Positions 46,025 through 55,040 of a stretch of 64,000 bases of DNA are shown one piece after another. Under the pieces are notes generated by a model. That model saw only the letters and a program-made list of their open reading frames with translations, was not told the origin of the DNA and made no database searches. The DNA lies in NCBI RefSeq assembly GCF_003096715.1, contig NZ_QEOL01000031.1, forward strand, positions 1-64,000. Direction: 5' to 3'. The first letter of the stretch is position 1. Each line of letters opens with the position of its first letter. This DNA is from Paraburkholderia silvatlantica (GTDB taxonomy: Bacteria > Pseudomonadota > Gammaproteobacteria > Burkholderiales > Burkholderiaceae). A program made the position numbers and the translations under genes.

Positions 46025-47083
46025 ATGCAACCCTGGCTTTCCGATCTGCAGCAACTGCTCGCGCACGGCGACGCCGCCGTGCTGGTCACCGTTGCGCGCG
46101 TCGAGGGATCGGCGCCGCGCGAGGCCGGCACGAAGATGATCGTCACGCGCGAAGCGGCCCGCCACACCATTGGCGGCGGCCATCTCGAATGGAAGGCCAT
46201 CGAAATCGCGCGCCAGGTGCTGCGCGACGGCATGCGCACGCCGCACGCGCGGCGCCTCGAGCGTCTCGCACTCGGGCCGAGCCTCGGCCAGTGCTGCGGC
46301 GGCGCCGTGGTGCTCGCGTTCGAGCGCCTCGACGTGGCCGACCTCGGCTGGCTCGCCACGCTCGCGCGCCGCCTCGCGGCAGGCGCGTCGACCGTGCGTA
46401 GCGTATCATTCCGCTCCTTGCGGAACGGGAGCCCGGAAGGCGTCGGCAGCGCAGCCGATCCGGCCATGCTTTCCGAGCCGGAACCGGGCGTGGAAGCGCC
46501 CGACTGCCTGCTGTGGGAAACGGGCGGCGCGCTGCTCCTCACCGAAACCATCGCGCCGAACGATTTTCCCGTCGTGCTGTTCGGCGCGGGCCATGTGGGC
46601 GCGGCGCTCGTGCGCGTGCTCGGCACGCTGCCCTGCCGCGTACTGTGGGTCGACGAGCGCGACGCGGCGTTTCCGGCTCCCGAGGCGTTCGCATTGCTGA
46701 ACGCGCCCAACGTGGCGATCGACGCCAACGACGCGCCGGACGAAGCCGTCGACACCGCCCCGCCCGGCACGAGCTTCATCGTGATGACGCACGACCATTC
46801 GCGCGACCTCGATCTCGCCGAACGCATCCTGCGCCGCGGCGACTTCGTGTTTTTCGGCATGATCGGCTCGCACACGAAGCGCAAGCAGTTCGAGCACCGG
46901 CTCGCCGCGCGCGGCATCGATCCCATGCAGATCGCGCGCATGAACTGCCCGCTCGGCGTGGACGGTATCGTCGACAAGTCGCCCGAAGTCATCGCCGTCT
47001 CGGCCGCCGCGCAACTGCTGCAGGCGATCGAAGCGGCGAAGCCGGCGAGCGCGGCGCATGCCCCCTCGCCCCATTCCGCGTGA
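46025..47083 (+). CDS. xdhC: Xanthine dehydrogenase maturation factor XdhC
   Basis: The 352-residue XdhC binds sulfurated Mo cofactor and inserts it into XdhB. N-terminal XdhC/CoxI motifs are ARVEGSAPREAGTKMIVT and TIGGGHLEWKAIE. A Rossmann-like C-terminal part contains VVLFGAGHVGAALV and FFGMIGSHTKRKQFEHRLAARG. GGGAG lies 9 nt before the start. It follows xdhB directly and precedes the purine deaminase gene by 40 nt. Confidence 0.93.
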   Translation: MQPWLSDLQQLLAHGDAAVLVTVARVEGSAPREAGTKMIVTREAARHTIGGGHLEWKAIEIARQVLRDGMRTPHARRLERLALGPSLGQCCGGAVVLAFERLDVADLGWLATLARRLAAGASTVRSVSFRSLRNGSPEGVGSAADPAMLSEPEPGVEAPDCLLWETGGALLLTETIAPNDFPVVLFGAGHVGAALVRVLGTLPCRVLWVDERDAAFPAPEAFALLNAPNVAIDANDAPDEAVDTAPPGTSFIVMTHDHSRDLDLAERILRRGDFVFFGMIGSHTKRKQFEHRLAARGIDPMQIARMNCPLGVDGIVDKSPEVIAVSAAAQLLQAIEAAKPASAAHAPSPHSA

Positions 47084-47123
47084 TGCCGAACACCGAAGAA
47101 CCCGTAAGCCAATCGAACCGAAC

Positions 47124-48185
47124 ATGACGATCACGACCACCGCCCACACCGCCGCCAACGCAAAGGCACTCGTCGACAAGGCCGCCAATGCGCCGAAGGC
47201 CGAGCTGCACATCCATATCGAAGGCTCGCTCGAACCCGAGCTGATCTTCGCGCTCGCCCAGCGCAACGACGTGAAGCTCGCCTACGACTCGATCGACGCG
47301 CTGCGCGCCGCCTACGCGTTCACCGACCTGCAGTCGTTCCTCGACATCTACTACGCGGGCGCGAGCGTGCTGCTCTCGGAGCAGGACTTCTACGACATGA
47401 CGATGGCGTACTGCGAGCGCGCGCTCGCCGACAACGTCGTGCACACCGAAATCTTCTTCGATCCGCAAACGCATACCGAACGCGGCGTGCCGATCGAAAC
47501 CGTGGTCGCGGGCATCGACCGTGCGCTTGCCGACGCCGAAAAGCGCGGCCTCACGAGCAAGCTGATCCTGTGCTTCCTGCGCCACCTGAGCGAAGCCGAT
47601 GCGCTCGCCACCTTTGAAGCCGCGCGCCCGCTCTTCGCGCGCCATGCGCGCCTGATCGGCGTGGGCCTCGACTCCTCCGAGCGCGGCCATCCGCCTTCGA
47701 AATTCGAGCGCGTGTTCGAGAAAGCGCGGGCAATGGGGCTGAAGCTCGTCGCGCACGCGGGCGAAGAAGGCCCGCCCTCCTACATCTACGAAGCGCTCGA
47801 CCTGCTCAAGGTCGATCGCGTCGATCACGGCGTGCGCAGCATCGAAGACGCGGCGCTCGTCACGCGTCTGGCCGACACGCGCGTGGCGCTCACGGTGTGC
47901 CCGCTCTCGAACACCAAGCTGTGCGTGTTCGACGACATGACGCAGCACACGCTCAAGGCGTTGCTCGACAAGGGCGTCGCAGTGACCGTCAATTCCGACG
48001 ATCCGGCCTACTTCGGCGGCTACGTCAACGAGAACTACCGCGCCATCATCGAGGCGCTCGAGCTCGACGACCACGAGGTGTACACGATCCTGCGCAACGG
48101 CTTCGAGGCTTCGTTCGTGACGCCCGATGAGCGCGCCGCGCTGATTGCGAAGCTCGACGCGAGCTGGAATCGCGCAACGGCTTAA
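47124..48185 (+). CDS. Adenine/adenosine deaminase (likely adenine deaminase of the Add family)
   Basis: A 353-residue amidohydrolase with HxH in AELHIHIEGSLE, VAHAGEEGPP, VDHGVRSIED and the metal Asp in VNSDDPAYFGGYV. These are the adenosine deaminase family motifs. The pattern LYYAGA...EQDFYD, ...FFDPQTHT...RG, GLDSSE-GHPPSKF and AHAGEEGPP closely resembles what I recall of Pseudomonas PA0148, shown biochemically to be an adenine deaminase. I therefore favour adenine to hypoxanthine over adenosine, feeding XdhAB; from sequence alone it remains either. It starts at MTITTTAHT, 40 nt after xdhC. Confidence 0.85.
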   Translation: MTITTTAHTAANAKALVDKAANAPKAELHIHIEGSLEPELIFALAQRNDVKLAYDSIDALRAAYAFTDLQSFLDIYYAGASVLLSEQDFYDMTMAYCERALADNVVHTEIFFDPQTHTERGVPIETVVAGIDRALADAEKRGLTSKLILCFLRHLSEADALATFEAARPLFARHARLIGVGLDSSERGHPPSKFERVFEKARAMGLKLVAHAGEEGPPSYIYEALDLLKVDRVDHGVRSIEDAALVTRLADTRVALTVCPLSNTKLCVFDDMTQHTLKALLDKGVAVTVNSDDPAYFGGYVNENYRAIIEALELDDHEVYTILRNGFEASFVTPDERAALIAKLDASWNRATA

Positions 48186-48260
48186 GGCGTGAACTCAGGC
48201 GCAGACTAAAACGCGGACTCGTCCGCACAGCAGGCCCCAGCCCGGGCTGTCACACGCATC

Positions 48261-48286
48261 CGGTCCAGCGCGCGAGCGCCGGACCG
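48261..48286. other. GNRA-capped hairpin between the two deaminase genes
   Basis: CGGTCC-A-GCGC / GCGC-C-GGACCG closes a GCGA tetraloop (48261-48286), giving a 10-bp stem with one mismatch. No T-run follows on either strand, so it is not a standard terminator. It lies between the adenine/adenosine deaminase stop and the guanine deaminase ribosome site. Confidence 0.5.
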
Positions 48287-48387
48287 AGAGCCCGCTCGCG
48301 CCCTTCGTGCCGCGCTTTCAGGAGCGGCACGCGTCATGCGGGGCATGCATTGGACGAATACCTGAATTTATCGGAGACGAAGTTCCC

Positions 48388-49695
48388 ATGACTCAATCGG
48401 CTTACCGCGCAAAACTGTTGACGTTCACCGGCGACCCTGCGCAATCGTCCGACGCCGCTGTCTTTGACGAAGACGGCGTCGTGATCGTCGAAGACGGCCA
48501 CGTGGTCGCCTCGGGCGCGTGGTCCGCGCTCAAGTCGCGCGTCGGTGAAAGCGCCACGGTCCACAATCTGCGCGACAAGCTGATCGTGCCGGGCTTCATC
48601 GACACGCACGTCCACTATCCGCAGACGGACATGATCGCCTCGCCCGCGCCGGGTCTGCTGCCGTGGCTGAACACGTACACCTTCCCGACCGAGCGCGGCT
48701 TCGAAAACGAAGCGGTGGCGCGGGACACGGCGCGCTTTTTCGTCGACGAGCTGCTCGCCTGCGGCACGACCACGGCGCTCGTGTACTGCACGGTGCACAA
48801 GCAGTCCGCCGACGCGCTCTTTACCGCGAGCGAAGCGAAGAACCTGCGCATGGTCGCGGGCAAGGTGCTGATGGACCGCCATTGCCCCGAGTTCCTGCGC
48901 GACACGCCGCAAACGGGCTACGACGACAGCGCCGAGCTGATCGAGCGCTGGCACAACCGCGGGCGCCAGATGTACGCGCTCACGCCGCGCTTCGCGCCCA
49001 CTTCGACCGAGGCGCAGCTCGAAGCGTGCGGCGCGCTCGCGAAGGCGCATGGCGACATCTTCATCCAGAGCCACGTGGCCGAGAACCCGGACGAAGTGAA
49101 GTGGGTCAAGGAACTGTTCCCCGGCCATCGCAGCTACCTCGACGTGTACGATCACTACGGACTCCTGCGGAAGCGGGCGGTCTATGGCCACTGCATCTGG
49201 CTCGACGACGAAGACCGCCGTCGCATGGCGCATACGGGCACGGTCGCCGCGCACTGCCCGACCTCGAACCTGTTCCTCGGCAGCGGCTTGTTCGACTTCG
49301 ACAAGGCGGCCGAATCGTCGATGCCCGTGACGCTTGCGACCGACGTGGGCGGCGGCACCTCGTTCTCCATGCTGCAAACGATGAACGAGGCGCACAAGGT
49401 CGCGCGCATGGGCGGCCACCACCTCACGGCCACGCGCATGTTCTGGCTCGCGACAGCGGGCGCGGCGCAGGCGCTCGATCTCGCCGACAGGATCGGCACG
49501 CTCGCGCCCGGCAGCGAAGCGGACTTCGTCGTGCTCGATGCGCAGGCCACGCCGCTGCTCGCGCGGCGCACGGCGCGCGCGGGGACGCTTGAGGAATTGC
49601 TGTTCGCGCTCGCCCTGCTCGGCGACGACCGCGCCGTGTTCGAGACCTACGCGGCAGGCGAACGCGTGCACAGCCGCGACGGCGCGCGCCGCTGA
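48388..49695 (+). CDS. guaD: Guanine deaminase
   Basis: The 435-residue amidohydrolase contains the guanine deaminase signature PGFIDTHVHYPQTDMIAS with the zinc His pair. Zinc ligands are also in QSHVAEN and GHCIWLDDED, and the Asp is in TLATDVGGGTSFSML. It converts guanine to xanthine, the second entry to XdhAB. The start MTQSAYRAKL is chosen, downstream of a GGAG about 11 nt away. With xdhABC and the deaminase upstream it forms one purine-base breakdown cluster. Confidence 0.95.
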   Translation: MTQSAYRAKLLTFTGDPAQSSDAAVFDEDGVVIVEDGHVVASGAWSALKSRVGESATVHNLRDKLIVPGFIDTHVHYPQTDMIASPAPGLLPWLNTYTFPTERGFENEAVARDTARFFVDELLACGTTTALVYCTVHKQSADALFTASEAKNLRMVAGKVLMDRHCPEFLRDTPQTGYDDSAELIERWHNRGRQMYALTPRFAPTSTEAQLEACGALAKAHGDIFIQSHVAENPDEVKWVKELFPGHRSYLDVYDHYGLLRKRAVYGHCIWLDDEDRRRMAHTGTVAAHCPTSNLFLGSGLFDFDKAAESSMPVTLATDVGGGTSFSMLQTMNEAHKVARMGGHHLTATRMFWLATAGAAQALDLADRIGTLAPGSEADFVVLDAQATPLLARRTARAGTLEELLFALALLGDDRAVFETYAAGERVHSRDGARR

Positions 49696-49752
49696 TACCG
49701 CGTCCGGCGGTTCGCGGGCCGCGTGAACCGCTCACTGCGCGACGATACGCGC

Positions 49753-50451
49753 CTATTTCGCCGGCGCGCTCCCCGTCGCGGCCGCACCGCCCTGCCCCGC
49801 ACCCGCCGGGGCCGCGGCTGTCTCGTTCGGCGCGCCACCGCTCTTGCCGACCGGGATCCTGACCTCCGTGACCGTGCCGTTGGCCAGCGGGAAATTGCCG
49901 AGCGCGCTCTGCACGAGAAAAGGCATCACGCGCACGAGCGAAGGATCGTCGCCCGAGGTGCGCGCCTGCACGTTATAGACCTCCTTGCCGCTTGCCTTTT
50001 CCGTGATGCGAATGCCGAGCGCATGCGAATACACCGGATAGCTCTGGTTCACGTAGGCAGGCTGATACGGCCCCCACGCGCCCCACGGGTTCCACGGCCC
50101 CCAGTACGGACCTGGCCAGGGGTTGTAGAACACGGGCTGCGCGACCGTCACCGTGTCGGTGCGGCTGCCGTAAGCGAGACCCACCAGATAGCGCGCGTGC
50201 GGCTCGGCCACGAGGTGAAACGCGTGCATGGCGAGCCCGTTGGCGACGAACTGCTCGTAGGTGCTCTGCTCGATGCTCTGGTTCTGCTCGGGGCTGCGTG
50301 TGAACGCGAAGGTGCGCGCGGCGTCGCTGCCTCCTTCCCACGCGGAAAAGGCGGTCACCTGGCTCGTCACGTACGTCGTGCAGCCGGAAAGCGTGAGGGC
50401 GAGCGCCGCCAGCATCAGGAGGGCGCGGCGGGTCCATCTGTCGTGCATCAT
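49753..50451 (-). CDS. DUF4136-like lipoprotein
   Basis: A 232-residue protein with a lipoprotein signal (RRALLMLAALALTLSGC, acylated Cys at residue 24, or 23 from the second Met). The mature part has an N-terminal YVTSQVTAFSAWEGG...RTFAF pattern and a Trp/Gly/Pro/Tyr-rich stretch (NPWPGPYWGPWNPWG). It ends with a basic, Ala/Gly-rich tail. DUF4136 lipoproteins are outer-membrane or periplasmic of unknown function. It is convergent with guaD, ending 57 nt from its stop. Confidence 0.8.
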   Translation of the reverse strand: MMHDRWTRRALLMLAALALTLSGCTTYVTSQVTAFSAWEGGSDAARTFAFTRSPEQNQSIEQSTYEQFVANGLAMHAFHLVAEPHARYLVGLAYGSRTDTVTVAQPVFYNPWPGPYWGPWNPWGAWGPYQPAYVNQSYPVYSHALGIRITEKASGKEVYNVQARTSGDDPSLVRVMPFLVQSALGNFPLANGTVTEVRIPVGKSGGAPNETAAAPAGAGQGGAAATGSAPAK

Positions 50452-50803
50452 GGTCTTCTCGTAGCAGGGTTGCTTCAGTTGGAAAAGCGCAGCCGTGGGG
50501 GCCGCTCTCTCCGATACGATCTTCGCACCGCGCTTATTCCGTGCGCATTCCGCGCCGGTCGTGTCTTGTTTTGCGCTCCGCTTGCCGTGCGGCAGGGCCT
50601 GATCATACTGACTCGTGGCGCGGCGCGAAAGTTCGGAGGCCGGGCCCCGACGGACAAAGCGGCCCGAGCCTTTGTACAATGGGGCGATCCGCCGCGCTCC
50701 CGCGACGGCTGGCAGCGCCCGACGGGCGCACACGCCGCCGCGGCCGGCCCATTCGATCAACACCGAGCGATCCACACCGATCCGACACGCCCCTATCCAG
50801 ACC

Positions 50804-53494
50804 ATGTCCGATACCGCCACGCCCACCGTGATCCGCCGCGAAGACTACGCGCCGCCCGCGTTTCTGATCGATACCGTCGACCTCGAATTCGACCTCGTGC
50901 CCGAGCGCACAATCGTCAAGAGCACGCTGCGCGTGCGTCGCAATCCCGAGGCGCAACCCGCCACGCATCTCGAACTGATGGGCGAGCAGCTCGAATTCCT
51001 CGGCGCGGCGATCGACGGCAAGCCTTACGCGAATGTGCGCGCGCACGAACACGGGCTCACGATCGAGAACGTGCCCGAAGCCTTCACGCTCACGCTCACC
51101 GGCGCGTGCGCGCCCGAAGCCAACACCACGCTCTCGGGCCTTTACGTGTCGAGCGGCAACTTCTTCACGCAATGCGAGGCCGAAGGTTTTCGCCGTATCA
51201 CCTGGTTCCTCGACCGCCCCGACGTCATGGCGACCTACACGGTCACGCTGCGCGCAGACAAGATCGCCTACCCGGTGCTGCTTTCGAACGGCAACCTGAT
51301 CGCCGAAGGGGAACTGCCCGATGGCCGTCACTATGCGAAATGGGAAGACCCGTTCCGCAAGCCGAGCTATCTGTTCGCGCTCGTGGCGGGCAAGCTCGTG
51401 GCGCTGGAAGAACGCATCCGCAGCGGTTCGGGCAAGGAGAAGCTGCTGCAGGTCTGGGTCGAGCCACACGATCTCGACAAGACGCGCCACGCCATGGACT
51501 CGCTCATTCACTCGATCCGCTGGGACGAGCAGCGCTTTGGCCTCGAGCTCGATCTCGACCGCTTCATGATCGTCGCCGTGAGCGACTTCAACATGGGCGC
51601 GATGGAGAACAAGGGGCTCAACATCTTCAATACGAAGTACGTGCTCGCGAACCCCGAAACGGCCACCGATGTCGATTTCGCGAACATCGAGGCCGTGGTC
51701 GGCCACGAGTACTTCCATAACTGGACCGGCAACCGCGTGACCTGCCGCGACTGGTTCCAGCTGAGCCTGAAGGAAGGCCTCACGGTGTTCCGCGACCAGG
51801 AGTTCTCGGCGGCGATGTCGGGCGGCGACGAGAACGAAGCCGCGCGCGCGACCAAGCGTATCGAGGACGTGCGCGTGCTGCGCCAGATGCAGTTCGCCGA
51901 AGACGCAGGCCCGATGGCGCACCCGGTGCGCCCCGAGAGCTATGTCGAGATCAATAACTTCTACACGATGACCGTCTACGAAAAAGGCGCGGAAGTCGTG
52001 CGGATGTATCAAACGCTGCTCGGACGCGACGGTTTCCGCAAAGGCATGGACCTGTACTTCCAGCGCCACGACGGCCAGGCCGTGACCTGCGACGACTTCC
52101 GCCACGCGATGGCCGACGCCAATGGCCGCGACCTCGCTCAGTTCGAGCGCTGGTACAGCCAGGCGGGCACGCCGCGCGTCGCCGTGAGCACGAGCTACGA
52201 CGAAGGCACGCGCTGCTACAGCGTGACGCTCACGCAAGGCTACGCCAACGGCGCGCCCGCCGCGCGCGAAACGCAAAAGGGCCCGCTGCACATTCCGTTT
52301 GCGATCGGCCTGATCGGCCCGGACGGCGCGGACCTGCCGCTGCGCCTCGAAGGCGAAGCCGCCGCGCACGGCACGACGCGCGTGCTGGAGCTGACCGACA
52401 CGCAGCAGACCTTCACGTTCGCCGATGTGATGGTCAAGCCCCTGCCCTCGCTGCTGCGCAACTTCTCGGCGCCTGTCATCGTCGACTACGACTACGGCAA
52501 CGACGAACTCGCGTTCCTGCTCGCGCACGACAGCGACGCGTTCAACCGCTGGGAAGCGGGCCAGCGCCTCGCCACGCGCGAGTTGCTCGCGCTTGCCGCT
52601 CGCTCGGCGGCGGGCCAGCCGCTCGAAATCAACACCGCGCTCGTCGATGCGTTCCGCCGCGTGCTGACCGACGAATCGCTCTCGCCGTCGTTCCGCGAGC
52701 TTGCGCTCATGCTGCCTTCGGAAACGTATCTCGCCGAGCAGATGACCGAATCCGATCCGGCTGCCGTGCATGCCGCGCGCCAGTTCGTGCGCAAGCAGCT
52801 GGCAACGGCGCTGCGAGGCGAATGGCTCGCGGCCTATGAGCGCAATGTCACGCCGGGCGCATACGAGCCGACGCCCGAGGCGGCCGGACACCGCGGGTTG
52901 AAGAACCTCGCGCTCTCGTATCTCTCGGAACTCGACGATGCCGCGCAAGCGGTGCGACTCGCCACGGCCCAATACGACGCCGCGAACAACATGACCGACC
53001 GTTCGGCGGCGCTGTCCGCGCTGCTGAACGTGCAGGCGGCGACGGGCGGGGACGTCGCGCGCCGCGCACTCGAAGACTTCTACGTGCGCTTCGAGAAGGA
53101 ACCGCTCGTGATCGACAAGTGGTTCGCGCTGCAGGCCACGCAGCGGGGCACGGCACAACGCCCGACCATCGAGACGGTGCGCGCGCTCATGGGTCACCCG
53201 GCGTTCAACATCAAGAACCCGAACCGCGCGCGCTCGCTGATCTTCAGCTTCTGCGCCGCGAACCCCGCGCAGTTCCACGCCGCCGACGGCTCCGGCTACG
53301 CGTTCTGGGCCGACCAGGTGATCGCGCTCGACGCGCTCAATCCGCAGGTCGCGGCGCGCCTCGCGCGCAATCTCGAACTGTGGCGCCGCTTCACGCCCGC
53401 GCTGCGTGACGCGATGCGCGCGGCGCTGGAGCGCGTCGCCGCCGAAGCCAGGTCGCGCGACGTGCGCGAGATCGTCGAAAAGGCGCTGGCTTGA
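50804..53494 (+). CDS. pepN: Aminopeptidase N
   Basis: The 896-residue M1 zinc metallopeptidase has substrate motif GAMEN (NMGAMENKG), zinc motif HEYFHNW with E 18 residues later (...LKEGLTVFRDQEF), and the catalytic Tyr in the YEKGAEVVRMY region. A C-terminal alpha-helical domain completes it. It releases N-terminal residues from peptides in the cytoplasm. The start MSDTATPTV is chosen; a longer upstream reading frame is not needed. Strong hairpins follow the stop. Confidence 0.97.
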   Translation: MSDTATPTVIRREDYAPPAFLIDTVDLEFDLVPERTIVKSTLRVRRNPEAQPATHLELMGEQLEFLGAAIDGKPYANVRAHEHGLTIENVPEAFTLTLTGACAPEANTTLSGLYVSSGNFFTQCEAEGFRRITWFLDRPDVMATYTVTLRADKIAYPVLLSNGNLIAEGELPDGRHYAKWEDPFRKPSYLFALVAGKLVALEERIRSGSGKEKLLQVWVEPHDLDKTRHAMDSLIHSIRWDEQRFGLELDLDRFMIVAVSDFNMGAMENKGLNIFNTKYVLANPETATDVDFANIEAVVGHEYFHNWTGNRVTCRDWFQLSLKEGLTVFRDQEFSAAMSGGDENEAARATKRIEDVRVLRQMQFAEDAGPMAHPVRPESYVEINNFYTMTVYEKGAEVVRMYQTLLGRDGFRKGMDLYFQRHDGQAVTCDDFRHAMADANGRDLAQFERWYSQAGTPRVAVSTSYDEGTRCYSVTLTQGYANGAPAARETQKGPLHIPFAIGLIGPDGADLPLRLEGEAAAHGTTRVLELTDTQQTFTFADVMVKPLPSLLRNFSAPVIVDYDYGNDELAFLLAHDSDAFNRWEAGQRLATRELLALAARSAAGQPLEINTALVDAFRRVLTDESLSPSFRELALMLPSETYLAEQMTESDPAAVHAARQFVRKQLATALRGEWLAAYERNVTPGAYEPTPEAAGHRGLKNLALSYLSELDDAAQAVRLATAQYDAANNMTDRSAALSALLNVQAATGGDVARRALEDFYVRFEKEPLVIDKWFALQATQRGTAQRPTIETVRALMGHPAFNIKNPNRARSLIFSFCAANPAQFHAADGSGYAFWADQVIALDALNPQVAARLARNLELWRRFTPALRDAMRAALERVAAEARSRDVREIVEKALA

Positions 53495-53525
53495 TCAGAC
53501 GAAAGTGCACTGGTCGACACACAAC

Positions 53526-53550
53526 GCGCGGCGCCTGAGTCGCGCCGCGC
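53526..53550 (+). other. GC hairpin downstream of pepN
   Basis: A perfect 9-bp inverted repeat GCGCGGCGC / GCGCCGCGC with a 7-nt loop lies directly before the pepN terminator. It has no T-run and may stabilise the mRNA 3' end. Confidence 0.5.
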
Positions 53551-53561
53551 GGCGACCCACG

Positions 53562-53587
53562 AACCGGCCTTCGCGCCGGTTTTTTTT
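53562..53587 (+). terminator. Rho-independent terminator of pepN
   Basis: AACCGGC / GCCGGTT stem (53562-53581) is followed by a T-run to 53587. Confidence 0.9.
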
Positions 53588-53758
53588 GCGCATTTTTTGG
53601 CGATTAATTTTGGCGGCGCGAAGCATCCCGTCACGGCGCGAGAAGCCGCTCCAGCAAGCCCGGGGGGCCCGGCGCTTTATTTTGCGCGGCTGTGCGGCGG
53701 GAGGTCACAGTCGAGCGGGTAGAATTGCGCTATTCCCAAGCGTATCCGGAGTACTGCA

Positions 53759-54775
53759 ATGGCTTTGCAACGTCGCACCACCCTCACCAAGTACCTGATC
53801 GAGCAGCAGCGCCAGCACCGCAACCTGCCCGCCGACCTGCGTCTTCTGATCGAAGTCGTCGCGCGCGCGTGCAAGGCGATCAGCTTCAACGTCAGCAAGG
53901 GCGCGCTCGGTGACGCCCTCGGCACGGCCGGCAGCGAGAACGTCCAGGGCGAAGTGCAGAAGAACCTCGACATCCTCTCGAACGAAATCCTGCTCGACGC
54001 CAACGAATGGGGCGGCAACCTCGCCGCGATGGCCTCGGAGGAGATGGAAACGTTCTTCCCGATCCCGGCCAACTATCCGAAGGGCGAATACCTGCTCGTG
54101 TTCGACCCGCTCGACGGCTCGTCGAACATCGACGTGAACGTGTCGATCGGCACGATCTTTTCGGTGCTGCGCTGCCCGGACGGCCAGCAGGCAACCGAGG
54201 AGTCGTTCCTGCAGCCCGGCACGAAACAGGTCGCCGCAGGCTACGCCGTGTACGGCCCGCAAACGGTGCTCGTGCTCACGACCGGCCACGGCGTGAACTG
54301 CTTCACGCTCGACCGCGAACTGGGCTCGTGGGTGCTTACGCAAAGCAACATGCGCATTCCGGAAGACACTCGCGAATACGCGATCAATGCATCGAACGCA
54401 CGCCACTGGTACGAGCCGGTGCAGAAGTACATCGGCGAGCTGAACGCCGGCAAGGACGGCGCGCGCGGCGATAACTTCAACATGCGCTGGATCGCATCGA
54501 TGGTCGCGGACGTGCACCGCATTCTGAACCGCGGCGGCATCTTCATGTACCCGGCCGACAAGCGCGACCCGTCGAAGCCCGGCAAACTGCGGCTGATGTA
54601 CGAAGCGAACCCGATGTCGCTCATCGTCGAACAGGCGGGCGGCATGGCGACCAACGGCGAAGAGCGCATTCTCGACATCCAGCCGAAGAGCCTGCACGAG
54701 CGCGTAGCCGTCTTCCTCGGCTCGAAGAACGAGGTCGAGCGCGTCACGCGATATCACCGCGAAGCGAAAAAATGA
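53759..54775 (+). CDS. fbp: Fructose-1,6-bisphosphatase class I
   Basis: A 338-residue gluconeogenic enzyme that removes the 1-phosphate of fructose 1,6-bisphosphate. The metal site is LLVFDPLDGSSNIDVN; GGIFMYPADKRDPSKPGKLR and EQAGGMATNGEERILDIQP are typical of class I FBPases. A GGAG lies about 7 nt before the start. It is monocistronic, between the pepN terminator and the tRNA-Thr promoter. Confidence 0.97.
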   Translation: MALQRRTTLTKYLIEQQRQHRNLPADLRLLIEVVARACKAISFNVSKGALGDALGTAGSENVQGEVQKNLDILSNEILLDANEWGGNLAAMASEEMETFFPIPANYPKGEYLLVFDPLDGSSNIDVNVSIGTIFSVLRCPDGQQATEESFLQPGTKQVAAGYAVYGPQTVLVLTTGHGVNCFTLDRELGSWVLTQSNMRIPEDTREYAINASNARHWYEPVQKYIGELNAGKDGARGDNFNMRWIASMVADVHRILNRGGIFMYPADKRDPSKPGKLRLMYEANPMSLIVEQAGGMATNGEERILDIQPKSLHERVAVFLGSKNEVERVTRYHREAKK

Positions 54776-54794
54776 AAAAAGATGAGGAAACGGC

Positions 54795-54823
54795 TTGCAT
54801 AATTCGCGGCACTTTCCTATAAT
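54795..54823 (+). promoter_or_regulatory. Sigma-70 promoter of tRNA-Thr
   Basis: TTGCAT (54795-54800) and TATAAT (54818-54823) are separated by 17 nt, a near-consensus promoter. It ends 18 nt before the tRNA. Confidence 0.85.
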
Positions 54824-54841
54824 CTTTCTTCTCTGATGCAC

Positions 54842-54917
54842 GCCGGAATAGCTCAGACGGTAGAGCAGCGCATTCGTAATGCGAAGGTCGGGGGTTCGAT
54901 TCCTCTTTCCGGCACCA
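54842..54917 (+). tRNA. tRNA-Thr (anticodon CGT)
   Basis: Acceptor GCCGGAA pairs with TTCCGGC. The D arm GCTC..GAGC, anticodon stem with loop TTCGTAA (anticodon CGT), T arm GGGGTTCGATTCC, and encoded CCA are all present. It reads ACG codons. Confidence 0.95.
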
Positions 54918-54931
54918 GGATTCAAGCAAAA

Positions 54932-54957
54932 AGCCCAGTCTTCGGACTGGGCTTTTT
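54932..54957 (+). terminator. Terminator of tRNA-Thr
   Basis: The perfect stem AGCCCAGTC / GACTGGGCT with a TTCG tetraloop (54932-54953) is followed by TTTTT. Confidence 0.95.
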
Positions 54958-55040
54958 GCTTTGTGCCGTCGGCGCACGGCCCTGCGTGCGCAGGGCTATC
55001 CAGCGTCTCGCGAACCCTTTCGGTCCCATCATCGCCCCGC

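Noticed and set aside
43378..47112. Open reading frame of more than 1200 codons on the minus strand opposite xdhA, xdhB and xdhC
   Set aside because: It mirrors three well-identified genes, is rich in Arg/His/Ala/Val as expected from reversed GC-rich codons, has no recognisable domain and no ribosome site.
50603..53278. 891-codon minus-strand frame opposite pepN
   Set aside because: Shadow of pepN; it also crosses the pepN promoter region and has no motif.
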